DNA of 44,804 bases from an uncultured Flavobacterium sp. (GCA_946479395.1 CAMLFV010000001.1:1-44804); one strand, 5' to 3'. Counted from the first letter of the stretch, positions 34,614 to 43,643 are shown. Notes: a model not told the origin generated them from the letters alone. Translations and numbers: made by a program.

Positions 34614-34621
34614 CAAAAATA
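34614..34621 (-). promoter_or_regulatory. -7 element upstream of darA copy 1
   Basis: TATTTTTG on the minus strand matches TAnnTTTG, 19 bases before the darA ATG. A clear TTG is lacking. Confidence 0.45.
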
Positions 34622-34718
34622 GATTTTTTTTTGGAAAATATAGCACCTTTTGGCTCTTCAATTCTGTTAATCTTTATTTGGAAAACATTAATGTAAAATA
34701 TGACGCGAGTTAATATGT

Positions 34719-35468
34719 TTAAACCACATCGCGCAATTTTTTACCAGTTAATGCAATAAAAACTTCTTCTAAACTATGAGCGTTTGGAACGCTTTCAATC
34801 AGTTCTTTTGGTGTTCCCTGAACAAAAACGCTGCCTTGATCTATAATAGCAATATCGGTACATAAATCTTGTGCTTCTGCCATTAAATGCGAGGTATAAA
34901 CAATTGTTGTTCCTTGTTGGTTCAGCAACTTTAAATAATCGATTATCGTAGCGCGCGACTGCACATCTACACCAACTGTAGGTTCATCTAAAAACAACAC
35001 TTTTGGGTTGTGTAAAATGCCAGCAATTAAATTTACCCTGCGTGTCATTCCACCCGAAATCGTTTGTATTTTCTTGTGCATGAAATTTTCCAATCCTAAA
35101 TGAATCAAAAATTCGGGAATTTTTACTTTTAATTCTGCTTTTGATACATTGTACAAACTGCCAAAATACATTAAATTTTCATAGGCTGTAAGGGTAGGGT
35201 ACAAGGCGTATTCTTGCGGAACCACGCCAATAATATTTTTTATTGATGTACTGTTTTTGTTTGATATTCCGTTGATTTCGTAACTACCTAAAGTAGGTTG
35301 AATGATGCCGCACAGAATAGAAATCAAGGTGGTTTTTCCGGCTCCGTTTGGTCCTAACAATCCAAAAACTGACTGCTGCGGAATGTTTAAAACCACATTG
35401 TTGAGCGACTGAAAATCGGCGCCTTTATATTGTTTCGATATATTTTGTATCTTGATGATTGACTGCAT
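34719..35468 (-). CDS. ABC transporter ATP-binding protein
   Basis: The 249-residue ATPase has Walker A GPNGAGKTT (39-47), a Q-loop near VVPQEYALYP, the signature ISGGMTRRV, Walker B KVLFLDEP, and the H-loop switch in YTSHLM. The length and the short C-terminal tail suit an ABC-2 exporter partner. Its natural permease is the gene at 31081-32358, now separated by the darA-darB pair. It follows the BtrH-like gene by 1 base. Confidence 0.93.
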   Translation of the reverse strand: MQSIIKIQNISKQYKGADFQSLNNVVLNIPQQSVFGLLGPNGAGKTTLISILCGIIQPTLGSYEINGISNKNSTSIKNIIGVVPQEYALYPTLTAYENLMYFGSLYNVSKAELKVKIPEFLIHLGLENFMHKKIQTISGGMTRRVNLIAGILHNPKVLFLDEPTVGVDVQSRATIIDYLKLLNQQGTTIVYTSHLMAEAQDLCTDIAIIDQGSVFVQGTPKELIESVPNAHSLEEVFIALTGKKLRDVV

Positions 35469-35469
35469 T

Positions 35470-36465
35470 TTACACGGCTTTTTTCAATTTCTTAAAAAAG
35501 GCTTCTTCCATATCTGCCAATTTCATTAAATCGTTAGAAAGTACTTGATACACATTCTCGGTATTGCTGCGTTTTTTTACTACACGCGATGCTTCTAAAG
35601 CAAAATCGCGCCATTTATCGCCAATTAAAGCCATTTCTTGCGAAAGGTTCAACAATTCCTGATTTTTTAAATATTCGCCAGCTTCTTGCAAAAAAGCAGC
35701 GTAAATAAAGCGGAAACCGCCCCCGCCTGTACCAATTTCTTCTTGCATGCGGATCATATTAGCCAAATTGTAATTTGTTTTTGCAACACCCAACTTTTTA
35801 TGCCATTTTAAAATATCTTTTGCTACCCAATGTATAGCTTTTACACCTACAAGTGGTACGGGCGCTAACATATCACTGCACGTTTGTTTTATGGCTTTTT
35901 TTATGGGGTTTGTCAAATCCATGGTTTTAGGAACTGAAATAGGGTAGTACAAATGTCCTTTCGGAGCTAATGCGCCTTTGGCATAACGTACTTTTTCTAA
36001 TTCGCTTTCGTTTAATGAAACGGTATAATCCATAACCGAATCGCTAATTAAGTAGTTACCATTTTCTTTACCAAAAACCACAATATTGTGTGCATTAAAG
36101 TGAAAACGGTATTCGTCTGGAAAATAAGGTAAATTGTAAACACCTACTACCAAACCTGTAGGAATGTTTTTTGCCAGATTTTCATCTAACTTTTGCTGTG
36201 CTTTTTTAGGATCAGAAAATTTAAAACGCTGTACTTTTATACCCAAACGCTTTGCCATACGGTTAAATATTTTACCTGGCATGGGTCTGTACGAAATTCC
36301 TGGCGCATGATTTATTTTAAGAAATGGCAAGTAAACAAAAAACAAACCAGAGCCCAAGCCAAAAGCCATAGGTTCGGATATTTTAAAGCCTTTGTTGCCC
36401 AATAAATTTACAATAGCACCATTTTCACAATGTGCTGCTTGTTTGTGTTGAAAATCCGCCTGCAT
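35470..36465 (-). CDS. BtrH-like acyltransferase domain protein
   Basis: The 331-residue protein begins HCENGAIVNLLGNKGF with the likely nucleophile Cys13, the pattern of BtrH N-terminal domains (with a DUF4872-like C-terminus). BtrH itself transfers an acyl group from a carrier protein to an aminoglycoside. By analogy this protein could transfer the polyene acyl chain from ACP to the dialkylresorcinol, forming the flexirubin ester. That role is inference. It directly abuts the small HTH-like gene. Confidence 0.82.
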   Translation of the reverse strand: MQADFQHKQAAHCENGAIVNLLGNKGFKISEPMAFGLGSGLFFVYLPFLKINHAPGISYRPMPGKIFNRMAKRLGIKVQRFKFSDPKKAQQKLDENLAKNIPTGLVVGVYNLPYFPDEYRFHFNAHNIVVFGKENGNYLISDSVMDYTVSLNESELEKVRYAKGALAPKGHLYYPISVPKTMDLTNPIKKAIKQTCSDMLAPVPLVGVKAIHWVAKDILKWHKKLGVAKTNYNLANMIRMQEEIGTGGGGFRFIYAAFLQEAGEYLKNQELLNLSQEMALIGDKWRDFALEASRVVKKRSNTENVYQVLSNDLMKLADMEEAFFKKLKKAV

Positions 36466-36867
36466 TTATTCTTTAAAATTTTGTAAATCTGTTAAAGAAA
36501 TACCGAAAACATCGGCATATTTTTGAAGTGTTTTGGTGTTTAGGTTTTTAAAAACGTTTGGTTTTCCATGACGCTTTACAAATAATGTCCATTTACCCAC
36601 ATAAGCTGCCAACGTTTGCCAGTCCATACGGTTTAGTTCCATAAAATAAACAATTGGGCTTACATTGCCTGCTTTTACATCGTTTAAAGCCTGTTGAATA
36701 CGTTGTTCCAACACTTCTAAATTTTCATGCTGAACAACGGTTTTTGCTTCCCAGCCGCTACTTTGTACGCTTACAAATTTTCCGTCATCATCAACCGCAT
36801 AAACCATTTCGTTAATGTTTTTCCTTTTTAAAGGACTATCGTCTTGTGGTACTTCGTTCTTCTTCAT
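36466..36867 (-). CDS. Small HTH-like protein of the pigment cluster (133 aa)
   Basis: The first 75 residues contain YAVDDDGKFVSVQSSGWEAK and an amphipathic helix. The last 50 read like an XRE-type helix-turn-helix (LAAYVGKWTLFVKRHGKP, then LNTKTLQKYADVFGISLTDL). I recall relatives as a broad Bacteroidota family of unknown function. It may be a small regulator. It is translationally packed between BtrH-like and dehydratase genes. Confidence 0.7.
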   Translation of the reverse strand: MKKNEVPQDDSPLKRKNINEMVYAVDDDGKFVSVQSSGWEAKTVVQHENLEVLEQRIQQALNDVKAGNVSPIVYFMELNRMDWQTLAAYVGKWTLFVKRHGKPNVFKNLNTKTLQKYADVFGISLTDLQNFKE

Positions 36868-36868
36868 T

Positions 36869-37333
36869 TTAGTTTTTTTGTAAGAATAAATTCATTTCAC
36901 CTTCCAAAAATAATGTATCTAAATGATATGCAGTAACTTTTAACGTGCAAATAGAATATTCGGGCATTTGAACCTGTGCAACCAAATTGGCTTCGGTTTG
37001 AATTTTTGTTCCTATTTCGGGCAATTTATGAATGGTAATTTTTTTGATCGAACTTATAAAACCTAAAATCCCCGGATTTTCCTGAGATTCTGCCGATGGT
37101 TCTTTATCAAAATAATGCTGCCCTGAAATTGATGAACAGGTTTGCGCTGCGTTTTCGATCAATCCTGAAGCAGACAAACAATTATCTTCAATAAAAATAC
37201 AATCGGCTTTTATTTCAAAATGCGTTAAAACTCGTTCCAAACATATATGTTCAATAGCATCAACCATTAACATTGGTTGTAAATGCGGCAGATAATTTTT
37301 TATGTCGATATATGCTTTTTCAGAATTCATCAT
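36869..37333 (-). CDS. Hotdog-fold dehydratase-like protein (ApeP/FabA type)
   Basis: From the ATG at 37333 the product has 154 residues. It includes LPHLQPMLMVDAIEHI and the later SGLIENAAQT, the motif set of the polyene dehydratase family. It overlaps the neighbouring dehydratase by ATGA, and the two probably form a heteromer, as paired dehydratases do in aryl polyene systems. The GHFP loop of FabZ is absent. A second in-frame ATG lies one codon later. Confidence 0.8.
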   Translation of the reverse strand: MMNSEKAYIDIKNYLPHLQPMLMVDAIEHICLERVLTHFEIKADCIFIEDNCLSASGLIENAAQTCSSISGQHYFDKEPSAESQENPGILGFISSIKKITIHKLPEIGTKIQTEANLVAQVQMPEYSICTLKVTAYHLDTLFLEGEMNLFLQKN

Positions 37334-37767
37334 TTGGCAATTACGGTTTTCATTTGTGCGGTTGCAATTGTTTGGCTGTTGATCCGGCAAATAATATCAA
37401 CCAGCGTTATACCGGCAAATTCTTGTAGAATAGTTGCTGTGGTATGTATATTTTCGCCTGTAATGGGCAAGCGGTTAATTTTAAGGTTTGCAATACTGCC
37501 AATGTAACCCATTGGTGCCTGCTGGTTTTTTACATAAAACCCAAAACCGGTGTGCAAAGCCACTGTTTGCGCCATGTGTTCTATTAAACCGGGTTCTTGC
37601 AATGTATTGTCTTTTATAAATAACCCGGTGGTGTCAATAAATAATCCTGCCGAAACTTCGTTGTCACTAAAAGCATAAAGCGTATCAACCATAACAATAG
37701 GGTTGCGTTGCGGAATACATTTTAAAAGGATTTCTGCCGATGTTATTGGGAACGATACTTCTTTCAT
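37330..37767 (-). CDS. Hotdog-fold dehydratase-like protein (partner)
   Basis: The 145-residue product shows IPQRNPIVMVDTLYAF and EPGLIEHMAQTVALHTG, similar to its neighbour. A Gln replaces His at the PH position. It is likely the partner of the downstream dehydratase in removing water from 3-hydroxyacyl intermediates. It starts 1 base after the darB copy 2 stop. Confidence 0.8.
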   Translation of the reverse strand: MKEVSFPITSAEILLKCIPQRNPIVMVDTLYAFSDNEVSAGLFIDTTGLFIKDNTLQEPGLIEHMAQTVALHTGFGFYVKNQQAPMGYIGSIANLKINRLPITGENIHTTATILQEFAGITLVDIICRINSQTIATAQMKTVIAK

Positions 37768-37768
37768 G

Positions 37769-38905
37769 TTAAACCACTTTTAAAAATGCATAAGCATAAG
37801 AAAATCGACCACTTTCGGGAACGGACAACATAATGGTATCGCCGCTTTTTAATTTGTTGGAATGATACAGCTCTTCTAACATTAAATAAATCGATGCTGA
37901 CCCCACATTGCCAACTTTTGGCAGATTTATGAACCATTTATCTTTAGCAATTTCCAAACCGGCATTTTTAAAAGATTCATACAATTTATCTTTGAAGAAA
38001 ATCGATGAAATATGCGGCAGAAAATAAGTAATATCGTTAGGGTTTATATGATGTTTCTGCATGGCATCGCCCATACTTTCTACACCTTTTTTAAGGATGA
38101 ATTCGTCCAGTATTTTTACATCTTGCTTTAACGAAAAAACCGATTCATTTTTCCATTCTTCTACCGAATATTCACTCCATGCTTTAACAGATCCGTTAGC
38201 TTGTTTTTCTCCACCCGCGTACATACAGGTTTCCAGCTCATGTGCATACGAATAGTTTTCCATCCAAAGAATTTCAAGTGATAATGAACCTTTTGGTTGG
38301 TTTTCCAACAATAGGGCTCCGGCACCGTCTGATAACATCCAACGTAAAAAATCTTTCTTAAAAGCTAAAATTAGTTGCTCTTCTAACGCTTCTAAATTAG
38401 CAATTTCAGCTTCGAATTTATTTGCCATCATCCAGGTTGAAACTCGTTCAGATCCTGTGCAAACTGCATTGTTTGCGGTTTCGGCTTTAATAGCCAAATA
38501 ACCGTATTTTAAAGCGTTCATGCCCGAACAACAAATGCCTGATGAGGAATTAAGTTCTACCGACTTGTTTTTAAGTAAACCGTGAACCATTGCTGCATGA
38601 GATGGTAACAGTACATCGGGAGTAGAAGTTCCGCAAGATAGAATTTCCATATCGTTTAAAGAAAAATCATCACTAACCAGTTTTTTTATTGCCAATGTGG
38701 TTAATTCGGCATTGTTGTGGGTAACATTTTGCTGCTGATCTAATGCATAATAACGAGTTTGAATGCCGTTGTTGCGCAAAATTAACCTACGCGATTTTGA
38801 TGGTGTGTTGTTGATTTCACCCAAAATATGCTCCATTTCATCGTTTGAAATAGGATTATTGGGTAGAAATTTCTCTATTTTATTGATATAAACTTTTGCT
38901 GACAT
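37769..38905 (-). CDS. darB: DarB-type ketosynthase, copy 2
   Basis: The 378-residue KASIII-like protein has Cys125 (followed by another Cys, in GICCSGMNAL), His in LPHISSIFFKD and Asn in KVGNVGSASIY. It is paralogous to copy 1 across its whole length, with differences near the nucleophile (NSSSGICCSG against NTSMGLCNAG). It is the first gene of the operon that runs to the ABC ATPase. A darA 3' remnant lies immediately upstream of it. Confidence 0.92.
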   Translation of the reverse strand: MSAKVYINKIEKFLPNNPISNDEMEHILGEINNTPSKSRRLILRNNGIQTRYYALDQQQNVTHNNAELTTLAIKKLVSDDFSLNDMEILSCGTSTPDVLLPSHAAMVHGLLKNKSVELNSSSGICCSGMNALKYGYLAIKAETANNAVCTGSERVSTWMMANKFEAEIANLEALEEQLILAFKKDFLRWMLSDGAGALLLENQPKGSLSLEILWMENYSYAHELETCMYAGGEKQANGSVKAWSEYSVEEWKNESVFSLKQDVKILDEFILKKGVESMGDAMQKHHINPNDITYFLPHISSIFFKDKLYESFKNAGLEIAKDKWFINLPKVGNVGSASIYLMLEELYHSNKLKSGDTIMLSVPESGRFSYAYAFLKVV

Positions 38906-38910
38906 TACGA

Positions 38911-39050
38911 TATTCCTTGGAAATACTTTTTCTTTTTCAGTATGCTAAAATACAGAATTGAAACAAAATTAATTCAATTAAATGAACAATTGACAATAAA
39001 AGCCAATATGGCACAAAACAAGTATAATATTTTAAAAACAACACCGTAAA
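38911..39050 (-). pseudogene. darA 3'-end remnant
   Basis: The minus strand carries a degraded copy of the darA C-terminus. The segment reads LLLSIVHLIELILF, close to the intact darA copy 2 (ILSPIVHLIETILF). By hand the DNA is about 80 percent identical over about 95 bases to the end of the gene at 43801, including an 18-base identical block (38973-38990 and 43870-43887). A one-base deletion shifts the frame. The upper edge of the remnant is uncertain. Confidence 0.75.
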
Positions 39051-39082
39051 AATTCTGTTTTAATACGTGCTGTTTTTTGGTT

Positions 39083-39090
39083 CAAAGATA
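39083..39090 (-). promoter_or_regulatory. -7 element upstream of the darB copy 2 operon
   Basis: TATCTTTG on the minus strand matches TAnnTTTG. It lies between the response-regulator gene and the darA remnant. The leader would be about 180 bases. The rest of 39051-39180 shows nothing further that I recognise. Confidence 0.5.
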
Positions 39091-39180
39091 AGAAAAGAAT
39101 TAATTTATGAGTCTAACGTCTTTTAAAAGGATTCAAAAACTTCTTCCCAAATAACAGAGAAGTATCGTAAAGAGCATTTA

Positions 39181-39804
39181 TCATTGCAGTAACCCAAATT
39201 CAAAGCAATATTTAATCAGTTGGGCGGTATTTTTTGATTCAGTTTTTTCCAAAAGACTTTTCCGGTGACTTATAACGGTTAATTGACTAATAAATAATTT
39301 ATCGGCAATTTCCTGATTGGTAAGTCCTTCGGCAATCAGTATTAATACTTCTTTTTCTCTTTTTGTAAAAACCGGGGTTTTAAAAGTGTTTAGTGGAGTT
39401 TCTTTAAGTATTTTTTTTATTTCATCTGTTAGAAATTTTTTCCCTGATGCTACATTTTCAATGGTTTTCAATAGGTCTTTTGAGGTTGCATTTTTCAACA
39501 GATAAGAATCGGCTCCGTTATCAAGCATTTTATTAATAATTCCCGGTTGATTATAGGTGCTTAAAGCAATGATTCCAATATTTGGAAACTGCTGTTTAAG
39601 TGTAAAGCACAATTCAATTCCGTTGCAGTCAGGCAAATTAATGTCTAACAAAATAATATCAACGTCGGAGTGCTTATTTAGATATTCCATTGCAGACATT
39701 CCATTAGGCATTTGTACAACATTTTCAACAAAAGCTACTTCATTAAGCATCGAAGAAATTCCTTCTGCTACCACCTGGTGGTCTTCTATCATCACTATTT
39801 TCAT
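39181..39804 (-). CDS. NarL/FixJ-type response regulator
   Basis: The 207-residue protein has a receiver domain with phosphoacceptor Asp54 in ILLDINLPDCNG and acidic residues near the N-terminus (MIEDH). A LuxR-type HTH follows at about 145-205 (FTKREKEVLILIAEGLTNQE). It pairs with the histidine kinase 11 bases upstream. Its targets may include the barrel and lipoprotein genes of the same island. Confidence 0.94.
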   Translation of the reverse strand: MKIVMIEDHQVVAEGISSMLNEVAFVENVVQMPNGMSAMEYLNKHSDVDIILLDINLPDCNGIELCFTLKQQFPNIGIIALSTYNQPGIINKMLDNGADSYLLKNATSKDLLKTIENVASGKKFLTDEIKKILKETPLNTFKTPVFTKREKEVLILIAEGLTNQEIADKLFISQLTVISHRKSLLEKTESKNTAQLIKYCFEFGLLQ

Positions 39805-39815
39805 TTGGGTACAAT

Positions 39816-41765
39816 TTAATCTTTAACGGGGATTTCAATATGTACAGATGTTCCGGAGCTTTTATCTGATTCAATATTCAAGCTTCCTTTCCAATAATTT
39901 ACTCGCGAAGTGATACCTGCAAGTCCCATTCCGCTTTTTTTACTATCGGGGTTGTAACCAAATCCTTTGCCATTATCTTCTACATCAATCAAAAGCAATT
40001 GATCATCTTTTCTGATCTGAACCAGAATTTCTGACGCATTTGAATGTTTTATTGCATTGTTGACTAATTCTTGAATTATTCGGTAAACGGAAATATCTAG
40101 TTGTTTGTTCAATCCATTTTCAATGTGATACGATTGATAAATTATATTTAAATTTTCACTATAAATACTTTGTAAAAATTCTTTAATTGCTCCGTCTAAA
40201 CCAAATTTCAAGATACTTTCGGGCATCAGATTATGGGCAACTCTTCTCAATTCACTGATGGATTGGTCGAGCAAAGCAACCGATTTTTCAAAAGCAATTC
40301 CGTCTTCTTCTGTAATAATTATTCTTTTTTGCATATTGTTAAGGTTAATTTTCACACCGCTCAACAGTCCGCCTAAACCGTCGTGTAGTTCTTTTGCCAT
40401 TCGGCTGCGTTCATCTTCCTGACCTTGAAGCAAAGCTTGGGTTGCAGAGAGTTGTTTTTCGGTTTCGAGTTCCACAATACGTTGAGCCTGGATTTTTTGT
40501 TTGTTTTTATGATTTTTATAAAGTAAAAAAGCAATGACAATTGTTACCAAAATAACACCCGCAAGTGCTAAATTCAGCGTATTCTTTTGTCTTATTTTTA
40601 AAATTTGTGCTTGTTTCTCTGCACTTAAAGTCCGGATTTCGGCTTCTTTTTGTTCAGATTGGTATTTTGCTTCCAAGACCAACAAACGATTTTTAGTTTG
40701 TTCTAGATTGATATCTTCGTGCAATTTTTCATATTTCCGATTTTGTATCAGTGCATTTTTGTAATCGGCAAGGTTTTCATAAGCTTCAGATGCTTTTCTA
40801 TGAAAATCGGATAATTCGTGTGTCATACCCAATTTTTCGGCTATCGGCATTCCCTTCTCAATGTTTTGAATAGCCTGCCGATACTTTTTATGATCGAGAT
40901 AAATTTCGGCTAAATATAAATAAGCATACATCTCATTCTCGGGATAATCGTTCTTTTGTGAAATTTCTATTGCCTTATTTAAATATTTTATACCTCCATT
41001 TAAGTCTGTTTTTCCAACGAGATTTCCTTTTATCAGATAGGCATCACTGATGTCATACTCTCCATTTAATTGCAGTGCAATTTGTTCGAATTGATGGATA
41101 AATTCTAACGCTTCTTTATATTTTTTTTGGTTTTTTTCATTTACTGCCAAATTGTACAAAGGAGAAAGCATTGCCCATTGATCCTTATTTTCTTTCGCTA
41201 ATGCTAATGCTTGAAAACCATATTCTGATGCTTTTTCAAATTGTTTCATTTCTGTAAAAACAGAGCTTAAATTGGTATTGATAATTCGCTGTGTTTTTTT
41301 ATTTCCTAAAGAATCGGCTATTTTTTTTGCTTTAAGATAATATTCTGATGCACTTTCAAAATCGGATAGATACTGCCATTCATTACCTACATTAAGATAA
41401 GCGATACTTAAATTTTCAGGGCTTTGTAACTTTTTGTATTTCTTTACCGATTCTTCTGCTAAAAACAAAGCTTCTTTATAGGCTCCTTTTCTATTTAAAA
41501 TCACAATAGCATAACTTGCATAGCGCGCTTCGCCCAAATCGAAATTATTTTTTTTAGCAAAATTCCGTGCAACTGCATAATAATACATGGCCGAATCAGG
41601 CATCGAAAATTCATACAAATCTCCCAATTGATAGAGATAGTCTGTTTTTTTGATGATCTCTTTTTCGTTTTTAATCATATTTTTTAAACTATCAATAGCA
41701 TTTTGTTGCGCATAAACCTGTATACCTATAAGTAAAAATAAATATTTAATAAATTTTTTAAGCAT
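39816..41765 (-). CDS. TPR-containing sensor histidine kinase (HisKA_3 type)
   Basis: The 649-residue protein has an N-terminal signal sequence, a TPR-rich periplasmic part (about 30-360, for example QSPENLSIAYLNVGNEWQYL), a coiled coil, and a membrane helix near 396-416 (TLNLALAGVILVTIVIAFLL). A HisKA_3 domain follows with phosphoacceptor His461 in MAKELHDGLGG, then an ATPase domain with N-box ELVNNAIKHSNA and DNGKGFG. It is the usual partner of NarL-type regulators. TPR-fused kinases of this kind are common in Bacteroidota. The signal is unknown. Confidence 0.93.
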   Translation of the reverse strand: MLKKFIKYLFLLIGIQVYAQQNAIDSLKNMIKNEKEIIKKTDYLYQLGDLYEFSMPDSAMYYYAVARNFAKKNNFDLGEARYASYAIVILNRKGAYKEALFLAEESVKKYKKLQSPENLSIAYLNVGNEWQYLSDFESASEYYLKAKKIADSLGNKKTQRIINTNLSSVFTEMKQFEKASEYGFQALALAKENKDQWAMLSPLYNLAVNEKNQKKYKEALEFIHQFEQIALQLNGEYDISDAYLIKGNLVGKTDLNGGIKYLNKAIEISQKNDYPENEMYAYLYLAEIYLDHKKYRQAIQNIEKGMPIAEKLGMTHELSDFHRKASEAYENLADYKNALIQNRKYEKLHEDINLEQTKNRLLVLEAKYQSEQKEAEIRTLSAEKQAQILKIRQKNTLNLALAGVILVTIVIAFLLYKNHKNKQKIQAQRIVELETEKQLSATQALLQGQEDERSRMAKELHDGLGGLLSGVKINLNNMQKRIIITEEDGIAFEKSVALLDQSISELRRVAHNLMPESILKFGLDGAIKEFLQSIYSENLNIIYQSYHIENGLNKQLDISVYRIIQELVNNAIKHSNASEILVQIRKDDQLLLIDVEDNGKGFGYNPDSKKSGMGLAGITSRVNYWKGSLNIESDKSSGTSVHIEIPVKD

Positions 41766-41891
41766 ATCTAATTTGTAATTGAGTTATAAAATTAAAGAAA
41801 AGCACCGTAATTCCAATCATTATAAATGTATTAATCGACTCATATTAAACATTTTAAATTTTATTTTTTTAGATATATTCAAACAAAGAGC

Positions 41892-41946
41892 AAGCTCAAA
41901 CCCTCACTTTAAACTAATTCATTGGTTTGAGCCTGCTGTAATGGTA
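41892..41946 (-). terminator. Stem-loop downstream of the barrel-protein gene
   Basis: GCTCAAACC / GGTTTGAGC is a 9-bp stem with a 31-base loop followed by a mildly U-rich stretch on the minus strand. It may end the lipoprotein-barrel transcript before the kinase gene. No kinase promoter is obvious in 41766-41891. Confidence 0.4.
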
Positions 41947-41952
41947 CTTTTT

Positions 41953-42489
41953 TTAGAATTTAAATGTTGCGCCTACATTGAGTATCGAAACACCATAACC
42001 CAATTCGCCATAAGCTCCAAAATTGTCAGAAAAAAACCAGCGGGCTCCGGCAAATCCGGTTAGACCTACACCACTTCCATAGCTTTTTCCAAAATAATTG
42101 TCGTCTAAATCCGAAGAATATTTTACAATGTTATAGCTCAACATCAATCCCCCATAAAGGTCTAATTCAGGAATATTTGTCAATCCGTTGTAATGGTAAG
42201 TGCCCCGGGCACCTATGATGAAATAATTCCATTTTGCATCATACCCATCGCCAGAATATTTATATCCAGTATTTCCCAAATATCCACCAAGACTGATTAC
42301 TCCGGGACCTCCAACTTCCCATAAACCGTGATCCAAAGCTATACTGACGGCGGGTCTTGCACTTCCGTAACCACCTAATCCTGTTCCTAAACCAATACCG
42401 GCATTTATGGTGGTTGTTCCATTTTTAAAAGGTTGTGCAAACACAGTGGTTGCCATTGCCAAAAACAGCACAATAAATAACTTTTTCAT
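41953..42489 (-). CDS. Outer-membrane beta-barrel protein (porin-like, 178 aa)
   Basis: The product has a signal peptide (MKKLFIVLFLAMATTVFAQ), then alternating strands rich in Gly, Tyr and aromatic residues. It ends in a terminal strand GVSILNVGATFKF with the final Phe typical of barrels assembled by BAM. Eight strands would fit. It is 25 bases downstream of the lipoprotein gene and lies between the two-component system and darA copy 2. Cargo or ligand is unknown. Confidence 0.85.
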   Translation of the reverse strand: MKKLFIVLFLAMATTVFAQPFKNGTTTINAGIGLGTGLGGYGSARPAVSIALDHGLWEVGGPGVISLGGYLGNTGYKYSGDGYDAKWNYFIIGARGTYHYNGLTNIPELDLYGGLMLSYNIVKYSSDLDDNYFGKSYGSGVGLTGFAGARWFFSDNFGAYGELGYGVSILNVGATFKF

Positions 42490-42514
42490 TTTTAGTTTTA
42501 CTTAGGATTAAAAA

Positions 42515-43615
42515 TTAATTGGCTGAGTATAAAATATTTGAACTTTGCTCCCAATAAGGATTTCCACTATAGTAATTATAAAATCCTTCCCAATCGCCTT
42601 CAGCCGGAACAGAATTATTTCCGTCGCCGTTGGTATCTCCTCCGTGAGCATCGTCTTTATAAGAAGTAAGGATTGCTGTCGGGTCAAGTAGAATATTCTG
42701 AGGAGCGTTTCTCTGAAGTCCGGCACTTGTTCTCATAAATTTCACAATTACATTGGGACCTATATCGATTGTGGCAGAATTATAAACTTGATAATACTGA
42801 TCTACAACATAAGGTACTTCTGTATGATACCATTTTGTAGTGGCATTCAATACCGATCCATATAGATAAATACCATTTTTACTATTTTTTTGAGTTGGAT
42901 CTTCAGGATTGTGGAACACATTACTTTTATCTAATGTATAGAACGAATTGAAATAGATAGGCTTATCATTATCATACAAAGCATTATTCGTAAATTTGCT
43001 TATATTAGCATCCACCATCGCTGTACTTCCGTAGAAAGCTTGGGAATCACTACGTGTACCACCCAATGTATGTGCAATCCTGCAATGATCGAAAGTAAAT
43101 GAAGCTGATTGCGCCCAATCAATATTTACACCTCTATTTGTTCCTCCACTGTTTTGACCAGCATAGAAGATATCTACATACTTAAAAACAGAACCGATTG
43201 TTCCGTGAAGATCTAAACTTACCCAATCTCCTTTCTCCGGTTTTGTTGCCACACCGTCGCCATTGGTATCACCACAGTAACGGTCGTCTGCAAGCGAGGT
43301 AAAGACAATGCGTTTGTCAGCCGTTCCATTGGCAAGTATTTTACCTTCCTCATAAATACTGATACCTGCATTTTTTAGTTTGACTATTACGCCTGGTTCT
43401 ATGGTCAAAACAGATTCTACTGATAATCCGGAACCATTGATGACATACACAAAACCTTCTTTCCAAACGGTAGGTTCACTTATCTTACCAGAAACCTCAA
43501 TAATTTCACATTTAGCAACAGGAACTTGTGGATTGTCAAATTCTGTTTCGTCTTCATCTGTACTACAAGCTGTAAATAAGCTCGCTGTTAGCATTAAAAA
43601 TAATAACTTTTTCAT
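42515..43615 (-). CDS. Lipoprotein with beta-helix-like region and repeated calcium-type loops
   Basis: The 366-residue protein has a lipoprotein signal (SLFTACSTDEDE, Cys17). It contains two copies of a GDTNGDG motif (near residues 118 and 341), each followed by a P-x-x-GDW turn. They resemble calcium-binding loops of the Tsp3 or dockerin type. The region between looks like a parallel beta-helix (VFKYVDIFYAGQNSGGTN, then FDHCRIAHTLGGTRSDS). It is probably exposed at the cell surface. The ORF ends shortly after the second loop. Confidence 0.8.
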   Translation of the reverse strand: MKKLLFLMLTASLFTACSTDEDETEFDNPQVPVAKCEIIEVSGKISEPTVWKEGFVYVINGSGLSVESVLTIEPGVIVKLKNAGISIYEEGKILANGTADKRIVFTSLADDRYCGDTNGDGVATKPEKGDWVSLDLHGTIGSVFKYVDIFYAGQNSGGTNRGVNIDWAQSASFTFDHCRIAHTLGGTRSDSQAFYGSTAMVDANISKFTNNALYDNDKPIYFNSFYTLDKSNVFHNPEDPTQKNSKNGIYLYGSVLNATTKWYHTEVPYVVDQYYQVYNSATIDIGPNVIVKFMRTSAGLQRNAPQNILLDPTAILTSYKDDAHGGDTNGDGNNSVPAEGDWEGFYNYYSGNPYWEQSSNILYSAN

Positions 43616-43643
43616 TTTTAATTTATTTAAAATTATACAAAGA

